Assembly: GCA_965216885.1 (NCBI GenBank) | Contig: OZ244208.1 | Location: 124,001-188,000, forward strand | Length of the DNA stretch: 64,000 bases | Direction: 5' to 3' | DNA from: CAYNJG01 sp965216885 | Lineage (GTDB): Bacteria; Planctomycetota; Planctomycetia; Pirellulales; Pirellulaceae | Part shown: positions 36,767 through 44,215 of the stretch, one piece after another | Numbering within the stretch: position 1 is the first letter of the stretch | How the letters are laid out: each line of letters opens with the position of its first letter | Position numbers and translations under genes: made by a program | The notes under the pieces: model-generated | What the model was told of the DNA's origin: nothing | The model's database searches: none | The model's input: the letters and a program-made list of their open reading frames with translations, nothing else

Positions 36767-36796
36767 CGTCTCAGAATAGCCCGAGAATCGTATTTT
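36767..36796 (+). promoter_or_regulatory. Shared upstream motif, copy C
   Basis: CGTCTCAGAATAGCCCGAGA followed by ATCGTATTTT. It ends 76 bp before the next plus-strand gene and about 90 bp from the divergent SRPBCC pseudogene start. A hairpin GATCGC-AACAGG-GCGATC (36831-36848) lies between the motif and the ribosome-binding site. Confidence 0.6.
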
Positions 36797-36872
36797 CCCT
36801 TCGCTGATTTCCGCAACCATAGGAAGACGAGATCGCAACAGGGCGATCGGTCAACTTGGCGAAGGGTAAGTC

Positions 36873-37121
36873 ATGAGTTCCGGCAACCGACCGATTCACG
36901 AAATCAAGCTCGGTCGCATACGAGCGTCAATTTGGACGAACGAGAGCGATCAAAGCGAAACGTGGTTCAACGTTTCCATCGCACGCATGTACCGCGACGG
37001 GGACCGATGGAAAACGACGACGTCGTTCGGTCGGGATGACCTTCCTCTTGTCGCGAAGGCTGCCGAAATGGCGTACGCCTGGATTTGGAACACGAAGGGA
37101 GAATCTCATGCTGGCTCCTAG
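36873..37121 (+). CDS. Small paralogous protein, family member 2
   Basis: This 82-residue protein is closely similar to the one at 35271: PIHEIKLGRIRASIWTNESD, WFNVSIARMYRDGDRWKTTT, SFGRDDLPLVAKAAEMAYAW. It opens the third transcription unit behind motif copy C and has AAGGG before the ATG. Its 3' end overlaps the next start by 14 bp, suggesting coupling. The function is unknown. The conserved aromatic/basic strands would suit a small nucleic-acid or protein-binding domain, but nothing in the sequence decides this. Confidence 0.68.
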   Translation: MSSGNRPIHEIKLGRIRASIWTNESDQSETWFNVSIARMYRDGDRWKTTTSFGRDDLPLVAKAAEMAYAWIWNTKGESHAGS

Positions 37122-37431
37122 AACGAAATCAACTGAGCAACCAGTCGCGGTGCTTGGAGCGGGTGATCTGATTTCGCACGTCCAGCGTGGCGACGATTCA
37201 GATGATCCATCGAACTATCGGTTCAACATCTTTCGCCTGAGCGAAGACATGCAGGCGATGCACGACCTTCGACCGTGCGATCTTCGCGACCTGGTAAAGC
37301 TCGTCCAAGTCTTGTCGTTTGCAATCACGGACGATGGCTGGCTGCCTACAGACGCGCAGCATGTTTTGCTGGCTCTGTTCGAAGACTTGGATGAGCTTAC
37401 CGAGAGTTGGAGCGAAGCAAATCATGGCTAA
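37108..37431 (+). CDS. Small hypothetical helical protein
   Basis: This 107-residue protein contains NYRFNIFRLSEDMQAMHDLR, then PCDLRDLVKLVQVLSFAITD and AQHVLLALFEDLDELTESWS. It appears mostly alpha-helical. The start at 37108 has GGGAGAA about 6 bases upstream and overlaps the preceding gene by 14 bp; its stop overlaps the next start by 8 bp. Tight overlaps on both sides support a real gene. No known family is recognised. It is flanked on both sides by members of the same paralogous family, so they may act together. Confidence 0.6.
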   Translation: MLAPRTKSTEQPVAVLGAGDLISHVQRGDDSDDPSNYRFNIFRLSEDMQAMHDLRPCDLRDLVKLVQVLSFAITDDGWLPTDAQHVLLALFEDLDELTESWSEANHG

Positions 37432-37654
37432 ACCAGCATTGGAAATACGTCGCGGCCTGATCAAGGTACGCGTTTGGCAACGGAGGTCGAAGAACAATGG
37501 AGTGCGATACTCGCTGACCGTCGTGCGATTGTTTCGCAACGGCGATCAGTGGAAGGAATCCACTCGGTTGGGTCGCGACGATATTCCACTGGTTCGATTG
37601 GTTCTGGACGAAGTTCACACTTGGATGCTCACCAATGGAGGTGAGACGAAGTGA
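37424..37654 (+). CDS. Small paralogous protein, family member 3
   Basis: This 76-residue protein is more diverged than the copies at 35271 and 36873 but has the same order: EIRRGLIKVRVWQRRSKNNG, YSLTVVRLFRNGDQWKESTR, LGRDDIPLVRLVLDEVHTWM. It starts inside the previous gene and its last codons overlap the GTG of the methyltransferase gene. The ribosome-binding site of that next gene (GGAGGTGA) lies within this coding sequence. The function is unknown. Confidence 0.64.
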   Translation: MAKPALEIRRGLIKVRVWQRRSKNNGVRYSLTVVRLFRNGDQWKESTRLGRDDIPLVRLVLDEVHTWMLTNGGETK

Positions 37655-38262
37655 GTTCGAGCGGCACCAACTCCGAAACGATCGCTCCGAGCGACAGCTC
37701 AAGCGATGAACGACCGACCATCGTCCGGAGTCTTTCGGAACTTGTTGACGCTGAGCTGAAATTCAGAACGGTCTTGGCCGATCCACCGTGGCAATACTCG
37801 AACACGGCATCACGAGCGGCCGCTGAAAATCACTACCAAACGATGACGGTTGACCAAATCTGCAATGAACCTGTCAGCCAGCTCGTAGCGGATTCAGCTC
37901 ATTTGCACCTTTGGACGACGAATGCGTTCCTGGAAGCGGCTTTCCAAGTCATCCGCGCTTGGGGCTTCGAGTACAAGTCGTGCATGGTCTGGGTGAAGCC
38001 GACCATTGGAATGGGGAACTATTACAGATTGTCGCACGAGTTTTTGCTCTTCGGCATTCGCGGCAAATTGAAGTTCGCACGCAACGACGTTCGCAGTTGG
38101 CGTCAAGCTCCCCGCACGCGCCACAGCAAGAAACCATTTTGCTTCCGAGAACTCATCGAACAAGTCAGCCCTGGCCCCTACCTCGAACTCTACGGTCGAG
38201 TAGAACAACCCAATACGGATTGGACGGTCTACGGCAATCAAGTCGAGCGGAGACTATTCTGA
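37651..38262 (+). CDS. MT-A70 family adenine methyltransferase
   Basis: This 203-residue protein carries the MT-A70 signature: FRTVLADPPWQYSNTASR with the catalytic DPPW, HLHLWTTNAFLEAAFQVI, FEYKSCMVWVKPTIGMGNYY, SHEFLLFGIRGKLKF and a C-terminal GPYLELYGRVEQPNTDWTVYG. These enzymes make N6-methyladenine using S-adenosylmethionine, and on phages and mobile elements they often protect element DNA. No restriction endonuclease gene is adjacent, so it is probably an orphan methyltransferase used for protection or regulation. The start is a GTG with a strong GGAGGTGA about 6 bases upstream. Its stop overlaps the next ATG. Confidence 0.88.
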   Translation: MSSSGTNSETIAPSDSSSDERPTIVRSLSELVDAELKFRTVLADPPWQYSNTASRAAAENHYQTMTVDQICNEPVSQLVADSAHLHLWTTNAFLEAAFQVIRAWGFEYKSCMVWVKPTIGMGNYYRLSHEFLLFGIRGKLKFARNDVRSWRQAPRTRHSKKPFCFRELIEQVSPGPYLELYGRVEQPNTDWTVYGNQVERRLF

Positions 38263-38558
38263 TGCATCAAGCACCGTCGACACTCAGCGAGGCTTCCGTA
38301 CCAGGCGGTTCACATCACGCCTCCGTTAAACTCTTGCTCGAGACGCTCTCCGTCCTTGGGTACGACGTGGGCAGCGATTTGCCGGGTCAGCAGTTGGCCT
38401 ACAGTGAACAGGAGGCAGCAAAGCTTCTAAGCATCTCCCCTCGCACCCTATTCACCCTTCGTAAGGAGGGCAAGGTGCGCGCGGTGAAGGTAGGAAACCG
38501 CGTAATCTACTCTCGCGAGGAGCTGAAGCGTTTCTTGGCAGCGGGCTGCGACGAATAG
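38262..38558 (+). CDS. Excisionase-like MerR-type HTH protein
   Basis: This 98-residue protein has a helix-turn-helix of the excisionase type in its C-terminal half: LAYSEQEAAKLLSISPRTLF, then TLRKEGKVRAVKVGNRVIYS and REELKRFLAAG. The wing RAVKVGNRVIYS is typical of Xis/HTH_17 proteins. The first 45 residues look helical. Its start overlaps the methyltransferase stop (TGATG). It lies next to a cluster of phased ATGCA sites and upstream of a tyrosine integrase, fitting a recombination directionality factor that bends att-site DNA. A regulatory role is also possible. Confidence 0.78.
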   Translation: MHQAPSTLSEASVPGGSHHASVKLLLETLSVLGYDVGSDLPGQQLAYSEQEAAKLLSISPRTLFTLRKEGKVRAVKVGNRVIYSREELKRFLAAGCDE

Positions 38559-38676
38559 CATCCCGCATCCTCCACGCCAGAATTCGGCCAGAAGTCGGTT
38601 CGCCAGGTCTCTTCTGGGCCTCTGGTGTTGGCCCTGAGGGGTTGCGGTCGGCAGGATCACCGTGCCAGTACAGGAG

Positions 38677-38744
38677 TGCATAGGCCTATGCAGTGCCACT
38701 TCAAATCGATGCAAAACGAATGCAGCACATGCAAGAACTATGCA
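38677..38744. other. Candidate recombinase/excisionase arm sites: phased ATGCA repeats
   Basis: A perfect 16-bp palindrome TGCATAGGCCTATGCA (38677-38692) is followed by four direct ATGCA copies at 38709, 38720, 38729 and 38740. Counting the one in the palindrome, successive starts are 21, 11, 9 and 11 bp apart, close to one or two helical turns. Such phasing is typical of integrase arm-type or Xis-binding sites. Confidence 0.6.
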
Positions 38745-38763
38745 GCAAGGAGCCCCAGAAATA

Positions 38764-38803
38764 GAAAAACCCCGCAGAGAACAGCAGCGTTCTGCACGGG
38801 GTT
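38764..38803 (-). terminator. Intrinsic terminator (minus strand) after the tmRNA-like 3' end
   Basis: On the minus strand, AACCCCG pairs with CGGGGTT and an inner AGAAC pairs with GTTCT across a small internal loop, followed by a T run (TTTTT). It lies 9 bp after the tmRNA-like 3' end, as expected for the original terminator of that gene. Confidence 0.7.
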
Positions 38804-38812
38804 GCAACTCAG

Positions 38813-38842
38813 TGGAGGCGGCGGGGATCGAACCCGCGTGTC
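38813..38842 (-). other. tmRNA (ssrA) 3'-end fragment, probable attachment-site core
   Basis: The minus strand reads GACACGCGGGTTCGATCCCC then GCCGCCTCCA: a T arm (GCGGG-TTCGATC-CCCGC) and a 3' acceptor strand. This is the usual 3' end of bacterial tmRNA genes. The 5' part and tag sequence are absent; the space where they should be is occupied by the integrase gene. A 3'-only fragment beside int, xis and phased repeats is typical of an att site generated by integration into ssrA. A tRNA 3' end is the alternative. Confidence 0.6.
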
Positions 38843-38947
38843 ATCAATTGGCACTCCTTGGCATCCTGAGGCACAGCTTGTCCCGGTTTGGCACTAAGTT
38901 TTTCGTTGAAATATTGCCCAAAACTCGACGTTTGAGGGAGCATTAAA

Positions 38948-40483
38948 ATGGCTTCGATATTCAAGCAAACGACCATTCGTCCTTTGCCCGCCAATCCCAA
39001 AATCATCGCCAAAAACGGGGAGAGATTCGTTCGTCTTCAGCGTGACGGCCGCACAGTGTCCCGTCCATTGACAGATTGCGGGACAAAGTTCCGTGATGAA
39101 TCGAAAAAGTGGTACATCAAGTTCAAGGACCGCAATGGAATCTGGCAGCGAGTTCCGGGTTACTCCGATAAGGGAGCCACAGCTCAGCTCGCTAGTGAAC
39201 TAGAACGAAAGCAACAACAGATTCAGTCAGGTCTCGCGGATCCACACGAAGCTGGCAAACTCCAACCTTTGAACCAACATCTGGCGGATTTCCGGCAATT
39301 CTTGGACGACAAGGAGAATTCGACGAAGCACGTCACGCAAACGGCCAAAAGAGTGGAAAGGATCTGTATTGGCTGCGAATTTGAGAGCTGGAAGGACATT
39401 TCGCCTTCTTCAGTTGTGAACTGGCTCGCTCTCGAGCGAGAACGTGGAAACATTGGGATTAAAACGAGCAACTATTACCAGGCGGCACTCAAGGAGTTTT
39501 GCAACTGGCTTGTTCGAGATGGTCGCGTCCCATCCAACCCCGTGGCACACCTGCAATCCTTGAATGCCGATCCCGATGTTCGGTGGCAGCGTCGCCCGCT
39601 TTCAGGCGACCAGTTTGCCGCCTTGATTGAATCGGCAATGAGCGGGCCTCCGGTCCAGTGCATGAACGGACCTGATCGGGCGATGCTCTACATTCTGGCA
39701 GCATGGACTGGATACAGGAGAAAAGAACTCGCGTCATTGACGTTGCGTTCTTTCGACTTCAAGAGTTCACCACCTACCGTTAGTTGTGAAGCGGGATACA
39801 GCAAACGAAAACGAAATGACGTTGTTCCCTTGCATGACGTTGTCGCAGAAAGACTTGAAAACTGGCTCGACGCACGCGGCGAACACGAATCAGATGAGCC
39901 GTTATTTGCATTGCGAACAGCGAGTGGTGGACTACGTCGAACCTCGAAAATGATGCGGCTCGATTTGGAAAGAGCCGGAATCCCGTATTGCGATGAGGAA
40001 GGTCTTTATGCTGACTTCCATGCCAACCGCCATACTTTCATTTCCAATCTGGCGAGAGCCGGCGTGTCTCCAAAACTAGCTCAGTCGGTCGCTCGCCATA
40101 GCGATGTGAATCTGACACTGGGCGTCTACAGCCACGTTCATGTGGCCGAACAAGCGTCCGCTATCAATTCACTTCCTGCTCCCCCTATGGCGTCAGACCA
40201 AGGAATGCGGAATTTCTTGGACAACAATTTGGACAACACAACACCGAACAGTGGTGACGAAAAGTCCGTTGTCCAAATGGTTGTCCAAACTCCTGGCTTT
40301 GCATGTCCTGAAATGGCATCAGCTGTCACCCAAGAAGGTGAAGATCGGCAGGTCGAGAACGACCAGAAACCCTTGCCGCAGCAGGCTTTAGTCAACATCT
40401 GTCAACAACTGGCAGAGTATGACGATAGTAGCGGAAGAGGGATTCGAACCCCCGACACGCGGATTATGATTCCGCTGCTCTAA
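38948..40483 (+). CDS. Tyrosine recombinase / integrase
   Basis: This 511-residue protein has an N-terminal arm-binding-like region, a SAM-like core-binding domain (about 110-210) and a catalytic domain. The catalytic set is present: Arg in WTGYRRKELASL, Lys in SKRKRND, HANRHTFISNLARAG (HxxR), ARHSDVN and the nucleophile Tyr in LGVYSHVHV. The last codons (SGRGIRTPDTRIMIPLL) are simply the antisense of the tRNA-Met gene at 40429-40502, so the reading frame was fused to the tRNA by integration. The start at 38948 follows the att-like region by about 100 bp. It is likely responsible for integration at a tRNA or tmRNA 3' end. Confidence 0.9.
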   Translation: MASIFKQTTIRPLPANPKIIAKNGERFVRLQRDGRTVSRPLTDCGTKFRDESKKWYIKFKDRNGIWQRVPGYSDKGATAQLASELERKQQQIQSGLADPHEAGKLQPLNQHLADFRQFLDDKENSTKHVTQTAKRVERICIGCEFESWKDISPSSVVNWLALERERGNIGIKTSNYYQAALKEFCNWLVRDGRVPSNPVAHLQSLNADPDVRWQRRPLSGDQFAALIESAMSGPPVQCMNGPDRAMLYILAAWTGYRRKELASLTLRSFDFKSSPPTVSCEAGYSKRKRNDVVPLHDVVAERLENWLDARGEHESDEPLFALRTASGGLRRTSKMMRLDLERAGIPYCDEEGLYADFHANRHTFISNLARAGVSPKLAQSVARHSDVNLTLGVYSHVHVAEQASAINSLPAPPMASDQGMRNFLDNNLDNTTPNSGDEKSVVQMVVQTPGFACPEMASAVTQEGEDRQVENDQKPLPQQALVNICQQLAEYDDSSGRGIRTPDTRIMIPLL

Positions 40484-40502
40484 CCAACTGAGCTATTCCG
40501 CC
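40429..40502 (-). tRNA. tRNA-Met (anticodon CAT)
   Basis: A full cloverleaf can be drawn: acceptor GGCGGAA/TTCCGCT (ending in a G-T pair), D arm GCTC...GAGC, anticodon stem GCGGA/TCCGC with loop ATCATAA (anticodon CAT), T arm GGGGG-TTCGAAT-CCCTC, and discriminator A. CCA is not encoded. An elongator tRNA-Met is most likely; a CAT-anticodon tRNA-Ile (lysidine-modified) cannot be excluded. The 3' half overlaps the integrase 3' end on the opposite strand. Confidence 0.92.
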
Positions 40503-41249
40503 GTGAAACGTAATGCGTAAGTCTAGTGAATCGGCCGTTCACGACAAGGAGATCCAGACTTGTAGCGAACACTGAAAAAGGTCGCCAATTCGGTATGAAC
40601 GGAACAGCAGGCTCGAAGTGCATCCGCCGACTACAAGCTTTTTTAAGCTCGAACTGTGGCGACGAGTGTTCCCTGAATAGAACGTTTCGGTTACTTGTCG
40701 TTTGATCCCGGTATGGCGTCCTATTTTGCCTATGTTTCCAGTCGGCGGTGTTAAGTCATCGTAACAAACTGGTCAGAATCGACGGACCACGAATCCGTCC
40801 ACGCGACCGTGTGCCCTTCGCTCGATGCGGGAACCGGCATATGCCGCTGAGCATGCCCACGGCTGGGTGTTATCCGGAAGCTCAAGCCCAGGCTCCTGCC
40901 CTGCCTCGCCGCGCACATCGCGGGGCGGCTGGCCGTGATGCTGGTTCGGTTCGCGACCGTCCCTTGGGGGCAGAGGTGATCTTTCAGGGAACAACCGCCA
41001 CTCGGGTCGGAACAGGTTTCAGGAGAGCAAGCCGCGTATGCGCAGGCGGCAGCCTTGATGTGGGAGGTAGTCCTATCGACCAATTGAGCTCGTGGAAAGC
41101 TCTGGTTAACGTGGCCCCCTGTTTTGAAGACCGAGACTGTGCTGGCTGCGAGTCGGTGTCGCTTTGCCGCATCCGCAATTGTGCTTTCCAGCTCCTTGAG
41201 GCCTGCGCTATGATGGTCGCGGATACTCCTCTTTTGATTGGGTCCTGCT
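40503..41249. other. Gap without a supported gene
   Basis: Open frames on both strands here lack family features, and their residue composition (Arg/Pro/Ala-rich) looks like GC-rich non-coding sequence. The stretch 40880-41060 is GC-rich with self-complementary pieces (CCGCGCACATCGCGGGG and similar). A structured RNA is possible, but I could not match one by eye. Confidence 0.45.
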
Positions 41250-41741
41250 GTGCATCGTCGACTTATTGTAATGCGTCACGCCAAAAGTTCGTGGGACTCG
41301 TCCGTCAGTCGTGACTGGGACCGCCCGCTGAACGATCGAGGGCGACGTAGTGCGCCGCTGGTTGCACGACATCTAACAAAGATCGACTGGCAGCCGCAAT
41401 TTGTGCTCAGTAGCGATGCCCAGCGGACACGCGAAACGACTCAGTTGATGCTCGAAGAGTGGGAGCCTGGCATTGGAACCGAGTTCACCAAGGAACTTTA
41501 TCTTGCCGGTCCGTCGGATCTGGAGTCGAAACTGCTTGGTGTCTCCGAGGAAGTGGAGACGCTGCTGGTGATGGGACACAATCCTGGTTGGGAAGCGGTT
41601 GTTCACAGTTTGTCGTCGGTAAGCATGACCATGAAAACCGCGACGGCTGCCTTGCTGGAGGGCGAGTGTGACTGCTGGGCCAACGCCTTTCGGTGCAATT
41701 GGGAACTGAAGGAAGTCGTCTATCCGCGCGACCTGGAATAG
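41250..41741 (+). CDS. sixA: SixA-like phosphohistidine phosphatase
   Basis: This is a histidine phosphatase superfamily protein of 163 residues, the usual SixA size. The catalytic motif LIVMRHAKSSWD sits at the very N-terminus. It is followed by RPLNDRGRRSAPLVARHL, QFVLSSDAQRTRETTQLMLE and a second His in LVMGHNPGWEAVVHSL. SixA removes phosphate from phosphohistidine in phosphorelay or PTS proteins. No ATG lies before the motif; I chose the GTG at 41250, giving the normal SixA start, with a TTG at 41238 as alternative. It converges on the receiver/kinase operon, so a link to that two-component system is possible but unproven. Confidence 0.85.
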   Translation: MHRRLIVMRHAKSSWDSSVSRDWDRPLNDRGRRSAPLVARHLTKIDWQPQFVLSSDAQRTRETTQLMLEEWEPGIGTEFTKELYLAGPSDLESKLLGVSEEVETLLVMGHNPGWEAVVHSLSSVSMTMKTATAALLEGECDCWANAFRCNWELKEVVYPRDLE

Positions 41742-41753
41742 GCTGCGTTGACG

Positions 41754-42158
41754 TTAACCTTCACCGGCTTCGGGGGCATCGCAATTTCTTGATTCGGCCA
41801 GCGCACGGCGAGTGACGTTGACCAGCTCAAGGGGTGGATAGGGTTTCTCGAGTATCTCGAAGATTCCCAGCTTTGCGGCCCGGGCATCGGTTTCATCGTC
41901 CCGGTAGCCTGTCAGCAGGATGACGGGGACGGAGCAGTCGATGGCCATCAGTTCGCGTTTCAGATCCAGACCGCTCATGCCGGGCATGCGCAGATCAGCG
42001 ATCACGCACTGATCGGTTTCCCGGGAGTATTGGAAGCTGGCGAGAAACTTTTCGGTCGATTCGACACCGCGACAGGATATACCGGCGTTCTCCAGCAGCT
42101 CCGTTACGCTGTCACGGACTCGGGGTTCGTCATCGACGACGAAGACTTCGTAGCTCAT
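41754..42158 (-). CDS. Single-domain response regulator
   Basis: This 134-residue receiver has all canonical residues: the acidic pair in VFVVDDEPRVRDSV, phosphoacceptor Asp in CVIADLRMPGMSGLDL, Thr in VILLTGYRDD and Lys-Pro in ILEKPYPPLEL. The sequence is FixJ-like but no output domain follows; the protein ends 20 residues after the fold. It begins 11 bp after the histidine kinase gene and is surely its partner. It probably acts by protein-protein contact or as a phosphate shuttle. Confidence 0.85.
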   Translation of the reverse strand: MSYEVFVVDDEPRVRDSVTELLENAGISCRGVESTEKFLASFQYSRETDQCVIADLRMPGMSGLDLKRELMAIDCSVPVILLTGYRDDETDARAAKLGIFEILEKPYPPLELVNVTRRALAESRNCDAPEAGEG

Positions 42159-42169
42159 CGGTTATTCAT

Positions 42170-43759
42170 TTATGCTGGTGCGCTGGGAAGTGTAAGACAA
42201 AACGTTGCGCCTCCAGATGGGTTTTGCGTTGCTGTCAGATCGCCCGCGTGAGCTTTCGCGATTGAGCGACTGATCGACAGCCCAAGACCCATTCCGTTCG
42301 TTTTGGTTGAGACGAAGGGCTGGAAAAGTTTTTCTTCGCCGAATCCGTCGAAGCCTTTTCCGTTGTCCTGTACCGTCACAACGATCGTTCCATTTTCGGC
42401 CCGGGATGTCGAAACTACAATCCGCGGTTTGCGATTTTCCTGCTGCACGGCATCCTTGGCATTGGACAGCAGGTTCAGAAGCACCTGTTGAATCTGGATG
42501 TCATCGATTTCGACCTCGGCGGGCATCTCGTCGAGCTCCGCCACGATGGGATTGGCCGCATCCAGCCACTGTGAATCGAAAATCCGCAGGGTCTCGAGAA
42601 CCAGTCGATTCAGGTCTGTCGCCTTTCTCCTGGGTTCCCGTTTGTTAACGAGCCTTCGCAGGCGGCGGATGATTTCGCCCGCGCGGAGTGATTCCTCGGA
42701 GATGATTTTCGCTTTTTCCGCGATCGTGGTCCGTTGTGTTTCGTCTTCCCAGACGGCTGCATCACTACCGGCCAAAGCCGAGGCCATCACGTGGGAATAG
42801 TTTGCGACGGCGGCGAGAGGCTGATTCAATTCGTGTGCCATGCCGGCCACCATTTCACTGGCAGTCTGCATTCGCGAGAGATGAGACAGCTCGCTAAGCC
42901 GTTGTTGAACTTCGCCCTGGAGTCTTCGCCGTTCCGAAATATCGCGAGCTACCATGCACAGCAGATCATGTTGCTCGTCCGAGAAACGATAGGCACGGAC
43001 TTCCATCTCAATCGCCGCCTGCTCGGCGCGAAGGAACTCGGTCTCGTAAGCAGCACCGCTGGACACGTTGGCGTCGCCCCAGAAGTGGCGCCACGATTCC
43101 GGATCAAACCTCACATCCACGTCCCAGATGTGAGCTGGATTCAGGGCGGAACCAGTGAGCCGTCGTGCGGCGTCGTTCGCATAGACGATCGCGCCATTTC
43201 GCTGAATCCAGAGGACACTGTCGATGGCGACGTCCAACGAAAATTGTGCCAGTAGGAGTTCTTTTTCGGACTCCATTGCCAGTTGAAGCGCTTCGTCCTT
43301 GGCGAGACTGACCCTTTCCACACTGTGCATGCTGATCAGCAAGCCGTGCAAAACGAGCCCGCAGCTGACCGTCCAACACGAATCGATGAGGATGTTGGCG
43401 ACTTCGCGAAACTGATTCCAACCCGCCGGCATGATTTCGCGCAGGATGGGCAGACCCATTACCGTCTGCAAAATGAAGAAGATTGAAAAGACGACGAAGA
43501 TCGTGCGGAAGTAGGATGACTTGAATTCAACTTTGCGAAACTCGTTCAGCACCACCAGGTACAGTGTGAGCCAGATGCCGGTGGAAATGTTACTGGTCGT
43601 AATGTCCCCAAGCGTTCCATTGCCTCGCAGCAGGCGGATGATGGCAATCGAGACGGCGGCACAGAGAAACAGCGGCATGTGACGCTTCGCACGCGCCGCG
43701 ATATCGAATCCGGATTGCGGAGCCGCGACGCGATGGTCGTGTGTGCCTTGATCTGGCAT
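42170..43759 (-). CDS. Membrane PAS sensor histidine kinase
   Basis: This 529-residue protein has about four transmembrane helices in the first 145 residues (MPLFLCAAVSIAIIRLL, ISTGIWLTLYLVVLNEF, TIFVVFSIFFILQTVMGLPI, SCWTVSCGLVLHGLLISMHS). A PAS domain follows (SVLWIQRNGAIVYANDAARR, LLCMVARDISERRRLQGEVQ). The phosphoacceptor region is MVAGMAHELNQPLAAVANYS (His near residue 315). The ATPase has N, G1 and G2 boxes (QVLLNLLSNAKDAV, VQDNGKGFDG, TNGMGLGLSI). It is of the FixL/NtrB-like subgroup. It lies between the thioesterase gene (3 bp upstream) and its receiver gene. Confidence 0.88.
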   Translation of the reverse strand: MPDQGTHDHRVAAPQSGFDIAARAKRHMPLFLCAAVSIAIIRLLRGNGTLGDITTSNISTGIWLTLYLVVLNEFRKVEFKSSYFRTIFVVFSIFFILQTVMGLPILREIMPAGWNQFREVANILIDSCWTVSCGLVLHGLLISMHSVERVSLAKDEALQLAMESEKELLLAQFSLDVAIDSVLWIQRNGAIVYANDAARRLTGSALNPAHIWDVDVRFDPESWRHFWGDANVSSGAAYETEFLRAEQAAIEMEVRAYRFSDEQHDLLCMVARDISERRRLQGEVQQRLSELSHLSRMQTASEMVAGMAHELNQPLAAVANYSHVMASALAGSDAAVWEDETQRTTIAEKAKIISEESLRAGEIIRRLRRLVNKREPRRKATDLNRLVLETLRIFDSQWLDAANPIVAELDEMPAEVEIDDIQIQQVLLNLLSNAKDAVQQENRKPRIVVSTSRAENGTIVVTVQDNGKGFDGFGEEKLFQPFVSTKTNGMGLGLSISRSIAKAHAGDLTATQNPSGGATFCLTLPSAPA

Positions 43760-43762
43760 TTT

Positions 43763-44215
43763 TCAGTCGTTGGACAAGTCGGGTTGTAAACGCAGGACGC
43801 AGTCACGAACCAGGTCGGGGATGCGAATGGGACGCTGCTTGTCAAAGTCAAAAACGACGACCACGGATTCTCCGTCGGCAGCAATCTCTCCCAGTTGTTC
43901 GCTGTAGACCGCGTGTTGCAATGTCATGCTGGAACGCCCCAGCCGGCTGACTCGGGTTCCAACCATCACCGTGTCCGGGAAGTGTAGTTGCCGACGGTAA
44001 TTGCAGTTCGTCGCGGCAAGGATGGGACCAAGGTTTGATGCCTGTAGCTCCCGCGAAACATGGGAGCTTTCCAGATAGCCAATCCGCGATGTTTCAAACC
44101 AGCGAAATGTCACCGTGTTGTTCACGTGTCCCAGTGCGTCCATGTCGCCCCAATGCACCATGATTGGCGTTACGGATGCAAAGGAATCCATGGGGGGAAG
44201 ATTCTCAGCTGTCAT
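43763..44215 (-). CDS. Acyl-CoA thioesterase (hotdog fold)
   Basis: This 150-residue protein is of the 4-hydroxybenzoyl-CoA thioesterase/YbgC type. The key motif IMVHWGDMDALGHVNNTVTF has the catalytic-type Asp, followed by RWFETSRIGYLES, YRRQLHFPDTVMVGTRVSRL and a C-terminal strand ADGESVVVVFDFDKQRPIRI. Such enzymes hydrolyse acyl-CoA thioesters in the cytoplasm; the substrate cannot be told from sequence. It is the first gene of a three-gene minus-strand operon with the histidine kinase and receiver, an odd companion for a two-component system. Confidence 0.82.
   Translation of the reverse strand: MTAENLPPMDSFASVTPIMVHWGDMDALGHVNNTVTFRWFETSRIGYLESSHVSRELQASNLGPILAATNCNYRRQLHFPDTVMVGTRVSRLGRSSMTLQHAVYSEQLGEIAADGESVVVVFDFDKQRPIRIPDLVRDCVLRLQPDLSND

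Larger units (their letters stand above)
21179..40483 (+). mobile_element. Putative integrated element or stacked elements; left end not defined
   Basis: The right end is set by the integrase that runs into tRNA-Met. The block contains an excisionase-like gene, phased att-type repeats, a tmRNA 3' fragment, an MT-A70 methyltransferase, a TraG/VirD4-like ATPase, replication-relaxation-like proteins and many small genes sharing regulatory motifs. I found no second copy of the tRNA-Met 3' end in the window, so the left boundary is only a guess at the first divergent promoter. Two different att-like sites near int suggest more than one integration event. Confidence 0.5.

Noticed and set aside
37911..38261. 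Long N-terminal extension of the excisionase-like protein
   Set aside because: It lies inside the MT-A70 gene in another frame; the TGATG overlap at 38262 gives the natural start.
40430..40483. C-terminal extension of the integrase as a functional protein tail
   Set aside because: These codons are the antisense of tRNA-Met and arise from the overlap.
40900..41070. Possible SRP or other structured RNA
   Set aside because: GC-rich and self-complementary, but I could not find the conserved SRP core or another Rfam-type signature by eye. An Infernal scan would decide.
40748..41314. Open frames between tRNA-Met and sixA
   Set aside because: Composition looks like GC-rich non-coding sequence and the plus-strand one overlaps sixA in another frame.
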